Shown here: positions 42,740 to 50,983 of the stretch, piece after piece
Numbering within the stretch: position 1 is the stretch's first letter
Layout: each line of letters starts with the position of its first letter
Source of the DNA: GCA-2737725 sp033763995
GTDB taxonomy: Bacteria > Pseudomonadota > Alphaproteobacteria > Rhodospirillales > Rhodospirillaceae
Assembly (NCBI GenBank): GCA_033763995.1
Contig: JANRJL010000094.1
Location: 5,119-69,118, forward strand
Length of the DNA stretch: 64,000 nt
Direction of reading: 5' to 3'
The notes under the pieces: model-generated
Told to the model about the DNA's origin: nothing
Database searches by the model: none
What the model saw: the letters and a program-made list of their open reading frames with translations, nothing else
Program-made: the position numbers and the translations under genes

Positions 42740-44245
42740 ATGCCCCCCGGCGATCTCACCTTCGGTTTCGACAACTCCTACCGGCGCTTGCCCGAGCGGT
42801 TTCACGCGCGCCTGCCGCCCCGGTCTGCGCCGGCGCCCAAGCTGATCGCCTTCAACCGTGCGCTCGCGACTGAGCTGGGCCTCGATGCCGAAGCCCTTGA
42901 ACCCCACGCCGCCGAGATTTTTTCGGGCAACCGGCTGCCCGCCGACGCCGAACCCTTGGCGGCCGCCTACGCCGGGCACCAGTTCGGCCACTTCGTGCCG
43001 CAACTGGGCGATGGCCGCGCGTTGTTGTTGGGCGAGGTGATCGACCGGCACGGCCAGCGGCGCGACATCCAGCTCAAGGGCTCGGGCCAAACGCCGTTCT
43101 CGCGCAACGGCGACGGCAAGGCGGCCCTGGGGCCGGTGTTGCGCGAATACATCGTCAGCGAGGCCATGCACGCGCTGGGCATTCCCACCACGCGCTCGCT
43201 CGCCGCCGTGAGCACCGGCGAGGACGTGTTCCGCGACGGCCGCTTGCCGGGCGCGGTGCTGACGCGCGTGGCCGTGAGCCACATCCGGGTCGGCACGTTT
43301 CAATATTTCGCGGCGCGCCGCGACACCGAGGCCGTGAAACAGTTGGCCGATCACGTCATCGCGCGGCACTACCCGGCCTTGGCGCAAAGCGCGCAGCCCG
43401 CGCCTGATCTGCTGGCCGCCGTGGCCGAGCGCCAGGCCCACCTGATTGCGCGCTGGATGCACGTGGGCTTCATTCACGGCGTCATGAACACCGACAACAT
43501 GACGATTTCAGGTGAAACGATCGACTACGGCCCCTGCGCCTTCATGGATGCTTACGATCCGATGCAGGTGTTCAGTTCCATCGACCGCAACGGGCGTTAT
43601 GCCTTCGCCAACCAGCCGCCCATCGCCCAATGGAACCTGGCGCGCCTGGCCGAGACGCTGCTGCCGCTGATGGGCGACGATGTTCAGGCCGCCATCCCCC
43701 GCGCCACGGCGATCATCGAGGGCTTTGGCTCCATCTTCGACGCCGCCTGGCAGCGCGGCATGCGCGCCAAGATCGGGCTGTCGCCGGATGAAGCCGACCA
43801 AGAGGGTGCCGATGCGGCGCTGATCGAAGCCTTGCTCGATGCCATGCACGAAGGCCAGGCCGATTACACGCTGACCTTCCGCCGCTTGAGCGATCTAGCG
43901 GACAAGCCCGACGATCTGGGCGCCCTCGAAGCTTTTCGTTCGTTGTTCGCCAACACGCGGGCCGTCGATGCGTGGCTGCCGCGCTGGCGGGAGCGTATCG
44001 CGCGCGACCGGCGCCCGGCCGAGACCCGCGCGGCGGCCATGCGCGCGGTGAACCCGGCCTTCATTCCGCGCAATCACCGCATCGAGCAGGCCATCGCCGC
44101 CGCCGTGGGGCAGGGGGATTTCACACCGTTCGAAACTTTGGTCAAAGTCTTGGCGCGGCCCTTCGACGATCAGTCCGAACACGCGGCTTACATGACCCCG
44201 CCGCTGGACTCCGAGCGCGTGACCGAGACCTTTTGCGGGACGTAA
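42740..44245 (+). CDS. selO: Protein adenylyltransferase SelO (YdiU)
   Basis: A 501-residue pseudokinase-fold enzyme that transfers AMP to protein Ser/Thr/Tyr, tied to redox stress. Signature stretches: GHQFGHFVPQLGDGRALLLGE, DIQLKGSGQTPFSRNGDGKAALGPVLREYIVSEAMHALGIPTTRSL, GVMNTDNMTISGETIDYGPCAFMDAYDP. It ends in FCGT, the usual bacterial terminus with a conserved Cys. The last 44 bases before the stop's final base are duplicated exactly at 44360-44403. The stop is TAA as it stands, while the second copy reads TAG. Confidence 0.93.
   Translation: MPPGDLTFGFDNSYRRLPERFHARLPPRSAPAPKLIAFNRALATELGLDAEALEPHAAEIFSGNRLPADAEPLAAAYAGHQFGHFVPQLGDGRALLLGEVIDRHGQRRDIQLKGSGQTPFSRNGDGKAALGPVLREYIVSEAMHALGIPTTRSLAAVSTGEDVFRDGRLPGAVLTRVAVSHIRVGTFQYFAARRDTEAVKQLADHVIARHYPALAQSAQPAPDLLAAVAERQAHLIARWMHVGFIHGVMNTDNMTISGETIDYGPCAFMDAYDPMQVFSSIDRNGRYAFANQPPIAQWNLARLAETLLPLMGDDVQAAIPRATAIIEGFGSIFDAAWQRGMRAKIGLSPDEADQEGADAALIEALLDAMHEGQADYTLTFRRLSDLADKPDDLGALEAFRSLFANTRAVDAWLPRWRERIARDRRPAETRAAAMRAVNPAFIPRNHRIEQAIAAAVGQGDFTPFETLVKVLARPFDDQSEHAAYMTPPLDSERVTETFCGT
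44201..44244 (+). repeat. 44-bp direct repeat, left copy (3' end of selO)
   Basis: Identical over 44 bases to 44360-44403. It encodes the last residues of SelO up to the first two bases of the stop codon. The segment between the copies (44245-44359) is the REP element. Confidence 0.95.
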
Positions 44246-44284
44246 TCGATCAATAGGATCAGGACCAAGCTCTTACGTACGCTC

Positions 44285-44354
44285 TTACGTACCAGGTACG
44301 TAATTACATAGATAATTAGGGCATTTCGTGAATTATTACGTACCTGGTACGTAA
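44285..44354. repeat. REP pair in inverted orientation, downstream of selO
   Basis: TTACGTACCAGGTACGTAA at 44285-44303 and TTACGTACCTGGTACGTAA at 44336-44354, separated by an AT-rich 32-base spacer. The central base (A or T) gives each hairpin a direction, so the two face each other. The same pair design flanks the transposase gene at 58480-59178. Confidence 0.9.
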
Positions 44355-44359
44355 GAACT

Positions 44360-44403
44360 CCGCTGGACTCCGAGCGCGTGACCGAGACCTTTTGCGGGAC
44401 GTA
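44360..44403 (+). repeat. 44-bp direct repeat, right copy
   Basis: Exact copy of the end of selO (44201-44244), read on the plus strand, followed by G so that it would end in TAG. It lies eight bases before the stop of the convergent amine oxidase gene. Confidence 0.95.
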
Positions 44404-44411
44404 GCAGCGGC

Positions 44412-45857
44412 TCACAACCTCGCCGCCACTTCCAGCGCGGCGCGTTCGCCGGACTCCATCGCCCCTTCCATGCCGCGGTTGGTCACCGCCGTGTGCTCGC
44501 CCGCGAAATGCAGCCATCCGCGCGGTTTGCCCAGATCGCGGGCAAAGCGCGTGATCTGGCCCGGCTGCCAATAGGCATAGGCACCGCCGGCGAACACATT
44601 GCGGTTCCACGACCACGTCTTGACGTGGCGAAGCGCGCCCTTGGTGCTGGGCCGCATGTCGGCCAACTCGCGCAAAATAAAGTCCACCGCGTCCTCGGGC
44701 GCCAGGCGGTCCATGAACTTGGCCATGGCGCCGTTGACGAACGATAGGCACGTGGTCACCTCGTTGGGGTCGGCGGAGTTGTTCTTGAGCGCCATGAAAC
44801 GGCCCGGCGCGCGGTCGGTCCACATGCTGGGGGGCAGGCCGTCCATCTCCCAGTATTTTTTCGTGGGGACGAAATGCACCTGAAACACCGGCGTGTAGTC
44901 GAGCCCCGCCACGCCCTCGGCCTGCAAGCCCGTCAGGCCCGGCTCGATGCGCACCAGGCGCAGGGCCGAAACCGGCAGGCTGGAGATGAGGTACTTGGCG
45001 CGCCATGTGCGCCCGTCGCGCGCTTCCACGTCCACGCCGTCCTTGTCCTCGCGGATGGCGATGACGTGGGTTTTCATCTGGATTTCGCTTTTGACGGCGC
45101 GCGCCATGGCCTCGGGGATGCGCTGGTTGCCGCCTTCGCCCGCCCGCGCGCCGCCGCCGGTGCCGAGCGCCGCGCTCATTTGAATCACCTTGTCGATCTG
45201 GAAGTGCATCAACACCGACATATCGTATTCGGAATAACCGTAGCTGAGGTTGGTGCCCACGCCCAAGCGGATGGCCTCGTCCGGCACACCCTTGCGCTTC
45301 AGGAACTCATGCGTGGAGATGTCCCATTGCGCGAATTTCGGGTCCTGCCAGGACTCGATGTCGGGCAGAGGGTTGTCCTTGGTGTAGTAGGTGAACTGAT
45401 AGAGGTGCGCAGGGATTTTCTTCTCCGCGGCGGGGAAGGGGTTGCGCGGGTGCGTGGCCCACTCGTCCAGCTTTATGGCTTGACCGTAGAGGTGGTACAT
45501 CAGCTCGCCGGGGCGCGGCTCTGTTCGTAATCTTTGCGGCACCAGTTTCACGCCGTACTTGTCGGCGGCGTCCACCAAACGCGCGTAATTCGCGCCGATG
45601 CCGCTGCCGCCCATCTCGGGCGCGCCCGGGATGTCACTGGCCGAGGCCGTGAACAGGCGGCCGCCAATGCGGTCGGTGCCTTCCAGCACCGTGACTTTGG
45701 CGCCCAGCTCCTCCAGCAGCAGCGCGGCGTTGAGGCCCGCGAGCCCCGCGCCGAGGATGATGACGTCGGCTTTGTGCTGAGCGCGTGCCTTGCTGGTCGC
45801 CAACGCGAGCGCCGTGGTGGACGCGCCGATCAGATGGCGGCGGGACAGCGGGGCCAT
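44412..45857 (-). CDS. Tat-exported flavin monoamine oxidase family protein
   Basis: A 481-residue FAD amine oxidase. A twin-arginine signal (SRRHLIGASTTALALATS) precedes the dinucleotide-binding motif DVIILGAGLAGLNAALLLEELGAKVTVLE and RIGGRLFT. The C-terminal FAD contact is LHFAGEHTAVTNRGMEGAMESGERAA. Amine oxidases of this type deaminate primary amines or amino acids; the substrate is unknown. A GGAG ribosome site supports the ATG at 45857. It is convergent with selO, with the REP element between them. Confidence 0.87.
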   Translation of the reverse strand: MAPLSRRHLIGASTTALALATSKARAQHKADVIILGAGLAGLNAALLLEELGAKVTVLEGTDRIGGRLFTASASDIPGAPEMGGSGIGANYARLVDAADKYGVKLVPQRLRTEPRPGELMYHLYGQAIKLDEWATHPRNPFPAAEKKIPAHLYQFTYYTKDNPLPDIESWQDPKFAQWDISTHEFLKRKGVPDEAIRLGVGTNLSYGYSEYDMSVLMHFQIDKVIQMSAALGTGGGARAGEGGNQRIPEAMARAVKSEIQMKTHVIAIREDKDGVDVEARDGRTWRAKYLISSLPVSALRLVRIEPGLTGLQAEGVAGLDYTPVFQVHFVPTKKYWEMDGLPPSMWTDRAPGRFMALKNNSADPNEVTTCLSFVNGAMAKFMDRLAPEDAVDFILRELADMRPSTKGALRHVKTWSWNRNVFAGGAYAYWQPGQITRFARDLGKPRGWLHFAGEHTAVTNRGMEGAMESGERAALEVAARL

Positions 45858-45937
45858 GGGCAAACTCCAATCGGCTGTGCGGGTGCGCGGGAAGATGATA
45901 TGCGTAGTCCACATTGGAACGATAGCGAGAATCATCC

Positions 45938-47251
45938 TTGGACACGGCGGGCTACCGCACCGAAACGCCCTATCCCGCCCGGTTTCAAAAAGAGTTGAAC
46001 CCGCGCCGTTTCGCGTTGGCCTTGGCCGCGCAGGGCCTCGCCGCACCCGACATGGACGCGCCATTCACCTACATGGACCTCGGCTGCGGCATGGGCGTGC
46101 CCCTGGTGTGCCTGGCCGCTGGCAATCCGCACGCGCGGTTTTACGGCGTCGACTTCATGGCCGAGCACGTGGCCCATGCGCGCGGCCTGGCCGACGCGGC
46201 GGCGCTCAATAATCTTGACGTGCGCGCTGCCAGCTTCGCCGACCTCGCCCCGGGCGATTTTCCGATGTTCGACGTCATGGTCGTTCACGGCGTGTGGAGC
46301 TGGGTGACGCCCGACGTGCGCGCGCAACTGCTGGCGTTCATCGACGCGCGGCTCAAGCCCGGCGGCTTATTGTACGTCAGCTACAACGCCATGCCCGGCT
46401 GGGCGGCGATGATTCCTCTGCGCGAGATCATGAAGCAGGCCTTCGACCGCGCCGGCGGCGATCAAGCGGCGCGCGTGGCCGCCGCCATGGCCCACGCGCG
46501 CGCGTTGGAAGGCGCGCAGACGCTGTACCTGCGCGCGCACCCCACCAACGCCATCCGCCTGAAGCAAATGGCGACCGAAAGCCCGGCCTATCTGGCCCAC
46601 GAGTATTTCAACGAAGCCTGGCGGCCGTGTTATGTGCGCGAGGTGGCGGCCGACGTGGCGGGCGTGGGGCTCACGTTCGCGGCCTCGGCCAACTTGCAGG
46701 ATAACGTCACCGACCTGACCGTGCGCGCCGAAGCCCGCGCGCTGTTCGAGGGGGCGACCACGGCGCTCGAGCGCGAAACGCTCAAGGACATGCTGCTGTG
46801 CAAGCAGTTCCGACGCGACATCTTCGTGCGCGGCCCAAGCCCGCTCAGCGACGGCGAGATGGCGGCGGTTCACGCCCGGGTGCGCTTCGGCGCGCTCATG
46901 ACGCCGGCGCAGTTGGCCGAGGCGACGCTGACCACCGAGATCATGACCGTGAAACTCAACACCGAGGTTCATCGCGGCCTGGTGGGCGCGCTCATCGACG
47001 CGCCGCGCACGCTGGCCGAGGCGATCCGGCACCCGGCCGTGTCGGGGCTCAACGCCAATGCCGCCTTCGGCACGTTTTATCTGTTGGCGGCCATGGGCGC
47101 CGTGGCGCCGGCGGCCTCGGACGCGGTGATGGCCGCAGCGTCGGAGCCGGTGGCGCGGCTCAACGCCGAGATCGCGCGCCGCGCGGGTACGCCGAACGCC
47201 ATCCCGGCGCGGGCCGTGGCCATGGTGGGCGGCGGGGTGGCGGCGAACTGA
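45938..47251 (+). CDS. Class I SAM methyltransferase with regulatory domain
   Basis: A 437-residue protein. The N-terminal methyltransferase domain has YMDLGCGMGVPLVCLAAGNP as SAM motif I, followed by VDFMAEHVAHARG and FDVMVVHGVWSWV. The C-terminal half matches the methyltransferase regulatory domain type (PF10119-like) that often follows it. It opens with YPARFQKELNPRRFALAL, typical of the family. The only suitable start is TTG at 45938; no in-frame ATG is near. Its substrate is unknown. Confidence 0.82.
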   Translation: MDTAGYRTETPYPARFQKELNPRRFALALAAQGLAAPDMDAPFTYMDLGCGMGVPLVCLAAGNPHARFYGVDFMAEHVAHARGLADAAALNNLDVRAASFADLAPGDFPMFDVMVVHGVWSWVTPDVRAQLLAFIDARLKPGGLLYVSYNAMPGWAAMIPLREIMKQAFDRAGGDQAARVAAAMAHARALEGAQTLYLRAHPTNAIRLKQMATESPAYLAHEYFNEAWRPCYVREVAADVAGVGLTFAASANLQDNVTDLTVRAEARALFEGATTALERETLKDMLLCKQFRRDIFVRGPSPLSDGEMAAVHARVRFGALMTPAQLAEATLTTEIMTVKLNTEVHRGLVGALIDAPRTLAEAIRHPAVSGLNANAAFGTFYLLAAMGAVAPAASDAVMAAASEPVARLNAEIARRAGTPNAIPARAVAMVGGGVAAN

Positions 47252-47276
47252 AGCGAGGCAACGCAACCGCGCTGCT

Positions 47277-47366
47277 GTCGTCCTGGCATTTATTGCCAGG
47301 ACCCAGAGTCTGACGCGAGATGACGGTTTTTGCTTTGGGTCCTGGGAACAAGTCCCAGGACGACAT
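47277..47366. repeat. GTCAT-type double-hairpin repeat, copy 3
   Basis: Left hairpin GTCGTCCTGGCATTTATTGCCAGGACCCA and right hairpin TGGGTCCTGGGAACAAGTCCCAGGACGACA; the two share the ends GTCGTCCTGG / CCAGGACGAC. It fills the gap between two convergent genes and may also act as a terminator. The copies keep the architecture while the stem sequence differs. Confidence 0.7.
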
Positions 47367-47390
47367 CAGAGTATAGTCAGCCTCTTCTGC

Positions 47391-49376
47391 CTACACATCC
47401 AACTCACCCGCGAACTGGGCGTGTTCCTGGATGAACTTGAAGCGCTCCTCGGGCTTGCGGCCCATGAGCTGTTCCACCAGCTTGGCGGTGGCCTTGGCGT
47501 CGGCGCGTTCCTTGGGGTTCATGGCGTCGGGCAGGAACACCCGCAGTAACGTGCGATTGGCGGGGTCCATGGTGGTTTCCTTCAACTGCGCGGGCGGCAT
47601 TTCGCCCAGGCCCTTGAAGCGGCTGACGTCCACTTTTGAGCGCGTGTCGAACTTGGTCTTGATCAGCTTGTCCTTGTCGGCGTCGTCCTTGGCGTAAACG
47701 CTCACGCCGCGCTGAGTCAGGCGATAAAGCGGCGGCAGGGCGAGGTAGAGATGGCCCTTTTCCACCAGCTTGGGCATCTCGCGGTAGAAGAACGTCATCA
47801 AGAGGCTCGCGATATGCGCGCCGTCGACGTCGGCGTCGGTCATGATGATGATCTTCTCGTAGCGCAGCTTGCCCGCGTCGAACTTATCGCGAATGCCGCA
47901 ACCCAGCGCCTCGATGATGTCCTGGATTTCCTGATTGCCGCGCAGCTTTTCGTCGCTGGCCGAGGCGACGTTGAGGATCTTGCCGCGCAGGGGCAGGATC
48001 GCCTGGGTGGCGCGGTCGCGCGCCTGCTTGGCCGAGCCGCCGGCGCTATCGCCCTCGACGATGAACAACTCCGTGCCCAGGGCCTCGGCCTTGGTGCAAT
48101 CGGCGAGCTTGCCGGGTAGGCGCAACTTCTTGGTGGCCGACTTGCGGCTCAGGTCCTTGTCTTGCTTCTTGCGTTGGCGGTCCTCGGCGCGGTTGATCGC
48201 CATGTCGAGCAGGATCTCGGCGGTGTCGGTGTTGCCCGCGAGCCAGTGGTCGAAGTGGTCCTTGACCACGATCTCGGCCATGCGCGCGGCGTTGACCGAC
48301 ACCAGCTTTTCCTTGGTCTGGCCCTGGAACTGCGGATCGCGGATGAAGACCGAGAGCATGATGCAGGCCTCGCCCCACAAATCCTCGCCCGTGACGATTC
48401 CGGCGCGCTTGTTGTTGATCATCTCGCCGTAGGCCTTGAGCCCGCGCAGCAGCGCGGTCTTGAAGCCTTGTTCGTGGGTGCCGCCCTCGGGCGTGGGGAT
48501 GGTGTTGCAGTAGGAGTTGAAGAAGCCTTCGCCCTCCTCGGGCCAGCACATGGCCCACTCGACCCGGCCGTCGTCCTCGCTGAATTTGGCGTTGCCGTGA
48601 AACACCGCGTCGGCGATTTTCTTGGTGCCGTTGGTGGCGTGGGCCAGGTAGTCGGTGAGCCCGTTGGGGAAGTGGATTTCCTCCTGCTCGGGCACGCCGT
48701 CGACGCCCTTGAGCAGCTTCTTGTCGCACGACCACTTGATGCGCACGCCTTCGTACAAATAGGCCTTGGAGCGCGCCATGCGGTAGGCCTGGGCGGGCCT
48801 GAAGTGCGCCTTGTCGCCGAAAATCTGCGGATCGGGCGTGAACTTCACCATGGTGCCGCGCCGATTGGTGGGGCCCACTTTGGCCAGCTTGCCCTTGGGC
48901 GCGCCGCGGCTGAATTTTTGCTGCCAGGCGACGCGGTCGCGCGAGACCTCGACGGTCAGATGGTCCGAGAGCGCATTCACCACGCTCACGCCGACGCCGT
49001 GCAGGCCGCCGGAGGTCTGGTAAACCTTGTCGGAGAATTTGCCGCCCGAGTGCAGCGTGGTCATGATGACCTCGAGGGCGGACTTGGTCTTGAACTTGGG
49101 GTGCGGGTCGATGGGGATGCCGCGGCCGTTATCGCGAATGGTCACCTCGTTGCCCTCGCCCAAGTGCACCTCGATGATCGAGGCATGGCCGGCCACGGCT
49201 TCGTCCATGGCGTTGTCCAGCACCTCGGCGATGAGGTGGTGCATGGCCTTCTCGTCGGTGCCGCCGATGTACATGCCTGGGCGGCGGCGCACGGGCTCCA
49301 GGCCCTCGAGAACCTCGATATCCTTGGCGGTGTAGCCGCCGCCTTTTTTAGCTGCTTGTTGGAAAAGATCGGCCAT
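47391..49376 (-). CDS. parE: DNA topoisomerase IV subunit B
   Basis: A 661-residue ATPase subunit that, with ParC, decatenates daughter chromosomes. ATP-binding features are EVLDNAMDEAVAG, IRDNGRGIPID and TSGGLHGVGVSVVNALS; the TOPRIM part has LFIVEGDSAGGSAKQARDR, PLRGKILNVASA and MTDADVDGAHIASLL; it ends in a Toprim/gyrB C-terminal block (RFKGLGEMPPAQL). Length and motifs are those of alphaproteobacterial ParE rather than GyrB, which has a longer C-terminal half. Confidence 0.95.
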   Translation of the reverse strand: MADLFQQAAKKGGGYTAKDIEVLEGLEPVRRRPGMYIGGTDEKAMHHLIAEVLDNAMDEAVAGHASIIEVHLGEGNEVTIRDNGRGIPIDPHPKFKTKSALEVIMTTLHSGGKFSDKVYQTSGGLHGVGVSVVNALSDHLTVEVSRDRVAWQQKFSRGAPKGKLAKVGPTNRRGTMVKFTPDPQIFGDKAHFRPAQAYRMARSKAYLYEGVRIKWSCDKKLLKGVDGVPEQEEIHFPNGLTDYLAHATNGTKKIADAVFHGNAKFSEDDGRVEWAMCWPEEGEGFFNSYCNTIPTPEGGTHEQGFKTALLRGLKAYGEMINNKRAGIVTGEDLWGEACIMLSVFIRDPQFQGQTKEKLVSVNAARMAEIVVKDHFDHWLAGNTDTAEILLDMAINRAEDRQRKKQDKDLSRKSATKKLRLPGKLADCTKAEALGTELFIVEGDSAGGSAKQARDRATQAILPLRGKILNVASASDEKLRGNQEIQDIIEALGCGIRDKFDAGKLRYEKIIIMTDADVDGAHIASLLMTFFYREMPKLVEKGHLYLALPPLYRLTQRGVSVYAKDDADKDKLIKTKFDTRSKVDVSRFKGLGEMPPAQLKETTMDPANRTLLRVFLPDAMNPKERADAKATAKLVEQLMGRKPEERFKFIQEHAQFAGELDV

Positions 49377-49423
49377 GGCGTCAGTATGTGGTTGAATGTC
49401 GATGAGAACGATTCGGGAATTCG

Positions 49424-49470
49424 TGCATGATTCGGAAAAGTGGGTACCGGTTTTCCGATCAAATCATGCA
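49424..49470. repeat. Hairpin repeat between parE and the thioesterase gene
   Basis: TGCATGATTCGGAAAA (49424-49439) pairs with TTTTCCGATCAAATCATGCA (49451-49470), with a four-base bulge and a loop around GTGGGTACCGG. The CGGAAAA...GGTACCGG...TTTTCCG core is like repeats seen widely in alphaproteobacteria. It lies in the gap between divergent genes. Confidence 0.65.
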
Positions 49471-49529
49471 CAAACAACAGTATAAGGTATCTAAGTTCCT
49501 GAAGAACCACAAGATGTAGGGGGCCTCCC

Positions 49530-49925
49530 ATGGTCGTCGAGAAGCCGCAGCCAAAAACACCCTCGGGTGAGCTGTCGTTGCGCGTGCTGGCCATGCCGGC
49601 GGACACCAATCCGGCGGGGAACATCTTCGGCGGCTGGGCCATGGGCCAGATGGACATGGCGGGCGCCATGCATGCGTCGTCCATCACCGAAACGCGCGTG
49701 GTGACGGTGTCCGTCGACGCCATGAAGTTCCACAAGCCGGTGCACGTGGGCGACGAGGTGTCGTGCTACACCACCGTGGAGCGCGTCGGACGCACGTCGA
49801 TCTCGATCCTGGTGCAGATGTGGGTGCGCCGCGCCCGCCACGGCGATCCGGTGCACGTCACCGAGGGCATCTTCACCTACGTCTCTCTCGACAAAGACGG
49901 CCAGCCGGCCCAGATCAAAAAGTAA
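49530..49925 (+). CDS. Acyl-CoA thioesterase, YciA-like hotdog fold
   Basis: A 131-residue hotdog-fold enzyme that hydrolyses acyl-CoA. Family features are MPADTNPAGNIFGGWAMGQMDMAGAMHAS (with the catalytic Asn/Asp region), TVSVDAMKFHKPVHVGDEV and GRTSISILVQMW. The ATG is preceded by a G-rich site. It is convergent with the MarR gene, whose stop is 16 bases away. Confidence 0.9.
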   Translation: MVVEKPQPKTPSGELSLRVLAMPADTNPAGNIFGGWAMGQMDMAGAMHASSITETRVVTVSVDAMKFHKPVHVGDEVSCYTTVERVGRTSISILVQMWVRRARHGDPVHVTEGIFTYVSLDKDGQPAQIKK

Positions 49926-49940
49926 CCGCGTGGCGGCGGA

Positions 49941-50378
49941 TCACTTCAGTTTCGCCAGAATCGTCGCGAGGGTCTCGGCGTCGGCGCAGGTCAGTTTGCC
50001 GGCGAAATGGGCGACGATGGCCGCGCGATAGGCGGGCCACATCTTTTTCAACAGCGCGCGCCCGGCGGCCGTGATGCGCAGCACCTGCCCGCGCCCGTCC
50101 TCCTTGCACTCGAAACGTTCGACGTAGCCGACCTTGATCAGCCGGTCGGCCAGCCGTGAGACGCCGTATTGTTCCAGCAGCATGGCGTGCTGCAACTCGA
50201 AGGGCCTGAGCCCGCAGGTACCCGCGCGCTTCAGCTCCAACAGCGCGTCGTACCAGACCAGGGGCGGAAAGCCCGCGGTCTTCAGGTCGCCCTCGATGGC
50301 GCCGAGCATCGACTGCGCGGCGCGCACGAGTCGGGCCCAGGCCAGGACTTGGGTGTCGGACAGCGCGGTGGTGGACAT
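49941..50378 (-). CDS. MarR-family transcriptional regulator
   Basis: A 145-residue winged-helix dimer-type regulator. The DNA-binding part is ELQHAMLLEQYGVSRLADRLIKVGYVERFECKEDGRGQVLRITAAGRALL (about 60-110), the classic MarR pattern with the DGRGQ wing. It is transcribed divergently from a DoxX-family gene, with two near-identical palindromes in the shared gap at 50399-50410 and 50426-50437, so it likely represses both genes and responds to a small ligand. Confidence 0.9.
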   Translation of the reverse strand: MSTTALSDTQVLAWARLVRAAQSMLGAIEGDLKTAGFPPLVWYDALLELKRAGTCGLRPFELQHAMLLEQYGVSRLADRLIKVGYVERFECKEDGRGQVLRITAAGRALLKKMWPAYRAAIVAHFAGKLTCADAETLATILAKLK

Positions 50379-50398
50379 GGGAAATCCGTAGCAGATAC

Positions 50399-50410
50399 AT
50401 GCAGTTGCAT
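50399..50410. promoter_or_regulatory. Operator-like palindrome 1 of the MarR/DoxX intergenic region
   Basis: ATGCAGTTGCAT, one base off a perfect palindrome, preceded by ATAC as in site 2; 27 bases separate it from the second site. Confidence 0.7.
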
Positions 50411-50425
50411 CAAGCTTGACAATAC

Positions 50426-50437
50426 ATGCAATTGCAT
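50426..50437. promoter_or_regulatory. Operator-like palindrome 2 of the MarR/DoxX intergenic region
   Basis: ATGCAATTGCAT is a perfect 12-base palindrome, preceded by ATAC. It lies 39 bases upstream of the DoxX-type ATG. Two copies in the divergent gap fit control of both genes by the MarR protein. Confidence 0.75.
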
Positions 50438-50476
50438 TTATATCGTCGTCCTCGTTCCCCTGGTGGAGATCAACCC

Positions 50477-50920
50477 ATGTCCGTCGATTCCAAGCTTGCG
50501 CCCTTTGCCGTCACGCTGTTGCGGATCAGCCTGGGCCTGATGTTTCTTGCTCATTCCGTCATCCTGAAATGGATGACGTTCACGCTGCCCGGCACAGCGG
50601 CTTATTTCGAGTCCATCGGCCTGCCGGGGCCCCTGGCCTACGTCGTATTCGCGGCCGAGGCCGTGGGCGGCGCCATGTTGGTGCTTGGCATTCAGGCCCG
50701 CTGGGTCGCGCTCGCCTTGGTGCCCATCCTGGTGGGCGCGGCGTGGGTGCACCTCGGCAACGGCTGGGTCTTCAGCGCCGCCAATGGCGGTTGGGAATAT
50801 CCGATCTACCTGATCGTTCTGGCCGTGGCCCAAGCCATGTTGGGCGACGGCGCCTATGCGATGAGTCCGTCGCAGCGGTTGACCGACGTGGCCGTGGCAC
50901 GCCGTTTTGTCGCGCGATGA
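50477..50920 (+). CDS. DoxX-family membrane protein
   Basis: A 147-residue inner-membrane protein with four helices. RISLGLMFLAHSVILKW and YFESIGLPGPLAYVVFAAEAVGGAMLVLG are typical of DoxX proteins. The family is linked to redox and envelope stress functions, but its exact role is unresolved. The ATG at 50477 follows a GGTGGAG site. Divergent from MarR and preceded by its presumed operators. A bidirectional terminator follows. Confidence 0.85.
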   Translation: MSVDSKLAPFAVTLLRISLGLMFLAHSVILKWMTFTLPGTAAYFESIGLPGPLAYVVFAAEAVGGAMLVLGIQARWVALALVPILVGAAWVHLGNGWVFSAANGGWEYPIYLIVLAVAQAMLGDGAYAMSPSQRLTDVAVARRFVAR

Positions 50921-50933
50921 CCGTCCACGACAA

Positions 50934-50957
50934 AGGGCCGCCCTCGCGGGCGGCCCT
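50934..50957. terminator. Bidirectional terminator hairpin
   Basis: AGGGCCGCCC-TCGC-GGGCGGCCCT is a perfect ten-base stem. Read rightward it serves the DoxX-like gene; read leftward it serves the long octapeptide-repeat gene, and the minus strand shows a short T-run after it. Confidence 0.8.
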
Positions 50958-50983
50958 GGTTTCGTTCGCAAGACGTCTCGCGG

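Noticed and set aside
44245..44359. CRISPR-like repeat array
   Set aside because: The palindromes occur as isolated inverted pairs with no regular spacers or cas genes; they match REP hairpins linked to the transposase.
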